This document shows, piece after piece, positions 59,801-64,000 of a stretch of DNA of 64,000 nt (within the stretch, counting starts at the first letter, position 1; the number at the start of each line of letters is the position of its first letter). The notes below the pieces were generated by a model. It made no database searches. It saw nothing but the letters and a program-made list of their open reading frames with translations, and had not been told where the DNA came from. The translations under genes were made by a program, and so were the position numbers. Origin of the DNA: Datnioides undecimradiatus (taxonomy: Eukaryota > Chordata > Actinopteri > Lobotiformes > Datnioididae); contig WARS01000011.1 in NCBI GenBank assembly GCA_008933995.1, positions 9,267,516 through 9,331,515 of the forward strand. The letters run 5' to 3'.

Positions 59801-60071
59801 GTGAGATTTTTTTTTGGATCTGTGCTGAAAAGTGTTAAACATTAAGATTTCTCTCTATCTCCACTTCGGGACAATAACGAGGGAAGTCAATTTAATTACA
59901 ATTAGAAGCAATGACTATGGACCAGTGAGAAAATTAGAAAGGACGAGGGTTAGAAGTTCACTAAATACCTGCCTCATGCTTGTCATTACTGGTGGCATCT
60001 TCTGCCTCACCTTTGCCGTTTGGTGATGCATTTTTTAAATGCGTCTTTTTCTTTCTTTACCCTCATTAATT

Positions 60072-60087
60072 TAGGGTTAGGGTTAGT
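60072..60087 (+). repeat. short telomere-like repeat (TTAGGG)2.7
   Basis: TTAGGGTTAGGGTTAG inside the inferred 5' intron of gnrhr. It is too short to indicate a former telomere. Confidence 0.85.
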
Positions 60088-60345
60088 GCCACACTGTCCG
60101 ATCACTTTGCATGTTTCAGAAAAACAGCAAAAAGCTACCCTTATGTGTGTTTGGTCGTGCATTGTGCGTTGACTAAAGCTTTAAATTCCGACAGAGCAGT
60201 TAGAGCAGTGTATGTCACAGGTGCCAGTAACGCACCGTCTGCACCTTGTGGCATGTGTGAAACACATAAATCTATTCGAAAAAATAAAATGGGACACAGA
60301 ATTTATTCCTTTTCTCTGTTTTTACAGTTGAAGTTCCGGTTGGAG

Positions 60346-60372
60346 ATGCAGATGGAGAAGGACACAGTCTAG
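60346..60372 (+). CDS. gnrhr: short upstream ORF in the gnrhr leader
   Basis: ATG at 60346 encodes MQMEKDTV and stops at TAG 60370-60372, 44 bases before the receptor ATG, in the same exon (after the acceptor at 60327). It has G at -3 and C at +4. It could lower or gate receptor translation if the leader exon model is right. Confidence 0.45.
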   Translation: MQMEKDTV

Positions 60373-60416
60373 AAGCAGCTGTTGTGCCGCCCGTCATTCA
60401 GGCTCCAGTGTTCATT

Positions 60417-60932
60417 ATGTTCCACCAGCTGACGGATCAAACAGTGAATGGCAGCTGCCAGGGACCCTCTTCAGTGTGCAACAAGAGCGCTGATGGAGAC
60501 GCGCTCCAGCTGCCCACTTTCTCCACCGCGGCCAAAGTCAGAGTCATCATCACCTTCACTCTGTGCGCGGTGTCAGCTGTATGCAACTTGGTTGTGCTGT
60601 GGGCTGCCAGCAACGGCGGCAAGCGTAAATCCCACGTCAGGATCCTCATCATGAACCTGACGGTAGCGGACCTGCTGGTGACTTTCATCGTCATGCCCGT
60701 GGACGCAGTGTGGAACATCACGGTGCAGTGGCAGGCGGGGGACATAGCCTGCAGGCTGCTGATGTTCATGAAACTGCTGGCGATGTACTCCTGCGCTTTT
60801 GTAACTGTGGTCATTAGCTTGGATAGACAGTCTGCCATTCTCAATCCTCTGGGCATCAGTGAGGCCAAAAGGAAAAGCAAAATCATGTTGACTGTGGCTT
60901 GGACCATGAGTGTGATCCTCTCGCTCCCTCAG
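60417..60932 (+). CDS. gnrhr: gonadotropin-releasing hormone receptor, first coding exon
   Basis: This exon encodes residues 1-172 of a GnRH receptor, a class A GPCR that couples pituitary GnRH signals to gonadotropin release through Gq. Extracellular tail with NGS and NKS sequons (11 and 22); TM1 VRVIITFTLCAVSAVCNLVV; TM2 with LTVADLLVTFIVMP; ECL1 with NIT; TM3 CRLLMFMKLLAMYSCAFV ending in DRQ (the fish form of DRY); and TM4 KIMLTVAWTMSVILSLPQ. The segment from LQLPTFSTAAKVRVI to MLTVAW is close to perciform pituitary-type receptors as I recall them. The exon ends CTC CCT CAG before a GTAGGA donor, phase 0, at the end of TM4, where the family's first coding intron lies. ATG 60417 is the first in-frame ATG of this exon (A at -3). 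Later exons (TM5-7) were not found before 64000. The paralogue (gnrhr1/2/3 naming) is not resolved. Confidence 0.94.
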
Positions 60933-63900
60933 GTAGGAGAAAACACATTTTGTATGTTCTGCCACTCTGAGGCTTCACATCTGTTAGGTTCCTTCCCACA
61001 TACATCTCTGTAAAGGGCAGCTATACTGAGATGTATACCCCCCATCACTGTACACTTGCCTTTTGTTTTCAGGAGAAATAAACCTCGTTCAGAAGGCAGC
61101 CATGGGTGCTGCAAGTGCTTCCCTGTAGTGAATGCAGCTTGTCGAGTTTTGCAGAAAAAGAGAGATGCAGGTTAATTAAAGTGTTACGTGAAATATGAGA
61201 AATAACATTCCAGTAATCAAAGCAAAGATGTCTTATGTAACAGGAAACATGCAGCTGGCTCATTGAATTTGCATTGCAGATAAGATTAAAACACTTAAAG
61301 AGGTACAATTTGCTATTTATCAACTTCTTACAACAAAACACCTTCAAGGCGCACTTAAGACTCCACATGTTGTGTGAAAACTATATTATTATGAAAAAAA
61401 GTTGCAAACATTTCATTTATAATTAGAGAGAAGCTTCGCAAAATGTATAAGTGGGAAGATTTCCAGCAGGACATGCCATCATGATGCCCTGGCATAACTG
61501 GTTGTGAAACAACATATGTAAAATTCATATGAATCCTTGACATAGTCTGAACCGCAGAGCACAAACGAGGCAGCTGCTGGCAATATTCAAATTCAATTTC
61601 TGATCAGGTGTAGCCTAATGTTCAGGGATCATTGACCTAAAAGGCTTTCAGGGGGTTTGCAAATATCAGGGATGCTTATCAAGTACCTAATCAGGTGTAA
61701 GATCAACTCTGTATTTCCTCAGTCTCATCCAGTGGGACTGGACCTGGTGACTGATAACCCTTATATAGATAACATATAGTGAACACCTCCCCAGAATAAA
61801 TTGACCTGGGGGGCATTCAGTTTTAAAAGAGGGTCTGAACTTTAAACTTGGTTGTAAACATATACGTTGGCAGTGTAAAAAGCTGATATTGCTATATGAT
61901 GAGAAAACCTGACTGCTGAGAAAAGATGATTATCAAGATATTAATGAAGATATATGCTTAACAAAACATACTTTGAAACAAGAAATATTACAACTGGTCA
62001 AACATCAACCTGAACGGAAAAAAGACTCACTCACTCAATGTCTGTGTCAGAGCGAATCAGTGTCAGGTTTGATTGTGCAGTTTTTTAAAAAAGGAGAAGA
62101 GCCCTCGACACCCTTCTGTCATCCTCAAAAAAGACTTCATCTGAAAGACAGCTGATTGTCTGCGTGCAGTCTGTCACATAGTACCAGTTTCTGCTCAGCT
62201 AGTCAGCATCTAGGTGTGCTGAAATGAGTTCGCCACATAGTGACGTACCTCTCATGCTCCGTCTGCCTCAGCACTCAAGATAAATATTCCTTTGAAGTTT
62301 AGTGTTTGTGAATCAACAGCATGTGTGGTCCACTGGGGCATGTGCACTATTCAGCATCATTCAGGGATAAAAGAACATAACATGTGCGTTCACACTGTAC
62401 TCCAGCTGCTTGATGAGGTCCGAAGATTCATCTGAAGGCTGAATTTGTGGTCCACGGACAGTCAAACCAGATTCATAGCATAGAGATGACGGGGGTCTCC
62501 AACTGTGGCGCTAATGTTGGCTAGACTTTCTTTCATAATTTCAACCAATACTCATCCTGTAACCTGTCCTTCTGCTTCCACGCAGTGTGTCTTCGGTCTG
62601 TTGAATTACCTAAGCATTAAGATTCTTTCTAGTATTCATTCAACCCCATACATCATTATCTGAATATGCTAGATCTTAGTACTATTTGTACAGTGCGCAC
62701 ACCGTGCCGATCATTCTTTTGCAGTAATGTGACAGATTTGATGGTTGACTTTTGGTCTAAATTACATTGTGTCTGATTGAGTGGATCAGCCTGGCAAAAG
62801 TGCACCCAGGATGGGCCAATCATGATACAATTGCTGCATGTGTACAGGTTATTTAAATACTGTTCACTAGCAGGTTTACCTACATGCATGTACAACTGAC
62901 CACTATAACAGACAACAAATAGTTTTGTTAGATTTTTATTGATCCAGCACTCTACTAGTGTCTCCCTGGCAGTGATTTAACAAACGTTTAGTGGAATTTC
63001 CACAGTGATCTGCATGATTAAAAACAGCTTTCATCTTAGACATGAAATCATCCGAAGAGAGAGTGACGGCAGACTGATAAGAATTCACAGCTTGTGCCCA
63101 GGCTGAAGCTCTTCCCTCTCAGTGAATCCATAATATAATGTACCTTCGACTAATCAGAAGGGAAGGTCAACATGCTGCTGATTAAACACTGGGGAACTAG
63201 AGTCAGAAAGTTTGGCAGTAGCATAAGTACAATTTTGGGGAACTGAACAAACATGCAAGGACTGGATAGTGCAGCTGGGGAATATATACTGCCAGGGCTT
63301 GATAAGTGAATGGGAAACGTGTGTGCCGGTGAGAAGCAGCAAGAGGAAACTGAAAACTCGAACGCCATGACCAGACAAAGACACACGGACAGACTGAGAA
63401 ACAAACAGGGGCCCCAACATACACAGGAGAGGGGCAGACAGCAGAAACACAAGGAATAAGGGAAAGGCACATTCAGCGCCATGACAAATTTCTTTCACTT
63501 ACTTGGCAGAGCTGCATTCAAAACATCTATTATGAGTAGTGACTAGGAGGTTGCAGTAAAGGCTGAGGGCATCTATTAGGCTAAGCTGTGAAGACATGGC
63601 TAAGCGAGCTTTCATTTCCAAAAGGCTTTATTAATGTAACAATGTAACAAGCTGGCCAAATGCAACAGACTGGTTTGTCATGTTTCTCGACAAATCAAAA
63701 ATAAAGAAACTGTCAGAGGAGTGGATGACGAATAAAGAGATGTTCTGCTTCTCCTTCATCTTTACCAGTCAAAGATTAGCTCACCCATTGGAATCAATCA
63801 ACACATTTAAATGTCAACATGATAACTTTGACCTTTCAGTTTGTTTTTAGTGGATGTTGTGAATGATAAGCAATTGTGTGATGAGTGAATATTGAAGAGC

Positions 63901-64000
63901 TTAAAATGATATGATTGATATAAACCATGCAAAACTGTGAATATTGTTCATCTTCTCTTTGAGAAGAAATGTGCTAGAGTGCTGCAGCAGCACTACACCT
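60933..64000 (+). other. gnrhr: gnrhr intron after coding exon 1 (partial)
   Basis: This starts with the GTAGGA donor. I searched by eye for exon 2 (expected to begin MF-FHN and to contain QCTTRGSF and HWHETAYNMF) and did not find it, so at least 3.07 kb of intron lies here. No other gene is supported. The open frame continuing to 61013 and the minus-strand frames at 63150-63498 are unrecognised. Confidence 0.75.

Noticed and set aside
60072-60087. Interstitial telomere signal
   Set aside because: Fewer than three TTAGGG units; common by chance and through simple-sequence slippage in fish genomes.
60384-60416. Upstream extension of gnrhr (PPVIQAPVFI before the Met)
   Set aside because: It would need a GTG start. 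The first in-frame ATG is at 60417, and the extra residues do not resemble receptor N-termini.
60933-61013. gnrhr frame continuing after SLPQ
   Set aside because: This is intron sequence after the GTAGGA donor at the conserved family splice site.
63150-63498. Three overlapping minus-strand frames of about 90-114 codons
   Set aside because: Cys/Ser/Phe-rich translations with no motif, lying in the gnrhr intron; chance frames.

Overview
This window is nuclear DNA from a ray-finned (teleost) fish, most likely a percomorph. It has spliced vertebrate genes with very long introns, AT-rich intergenic DNA full of (CA)n and (TA)n microsatellites, and many interspersed repeats typical of teleosts: R4/Dong-like, L2-like and Rex1/CR1-like LINEs, Tc1 and hAT transposons, and several short repeat families I recognise but cannot name. 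There are no operons, CRISPR arrays or prokaryotic signals.

Three host genes are supported. (1) The 5' part of slco3a1, an organic-anion transporter, lies on the minus strand. Its first coding exon is 11104-11262 and its second is 4620-5076; the rest of the gene lies left of base 1. (2) A complete four-exon RERGL-type small GTPase gene lies on the plus strand at 31752-33052, with a 201-aa product, a compact promoter, a short uORF and a poly(A) signal at 33751. (3) The first coding exon of a GnRH receptor lies on the plus strand at 60417-60932. An inferred non-coding leader exon ends at 59800, and the later coding exons lie right of base 64000.

Layout. 1-11.3 kb is slco3a1 (intron 2, exon 2, intron 1 with a LINE tail, exon 1) with a CpG-rich promoter to about 11.9 kb. 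11.9-20.9 kb is gene-free. 20943-25515 is a decayed hAT transposon bounded by an 8-bp target duplication. It holds a 5'-truncated R4-like LINE, another repeat, a block resembling conserved regulatory DNA, and the window's only N (25405). 25.5-31.6 kb is repeat-bearing intergenic DNA. 31.6-33.8 kb is rergl. 33.8-42.9 kb is gene-free. 43.0-44.6 kb is a Tc1 element inserted in an older repeat. 44.96-46.92 kb is a second, internally deleted R4-like LINE, and 47.1-47.9 kb is another LINE tail. 47.9-59.5 kb is gene-free with an L2 tail at 56.9 kb and a small coding-like stretch next to an X-box-like site at 58.6 kb. 59.6-64 kb is the gnrhr 5' region.

The three genes have unrelated jobs (transport, small-GTPase signalling, neuropeptide reception), and nothing here shows that they act together. 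I found no clearly undescribed system. The points most worth a second look are the loss of hydrolysis motifs in the RERGL-like protein, its uORF ending two bases before the main start, the enhancer-like block trapped between (TA)n tracts inside the hAT, the young R4-like pair, and the coding-like segment beside an RFX-type motif.
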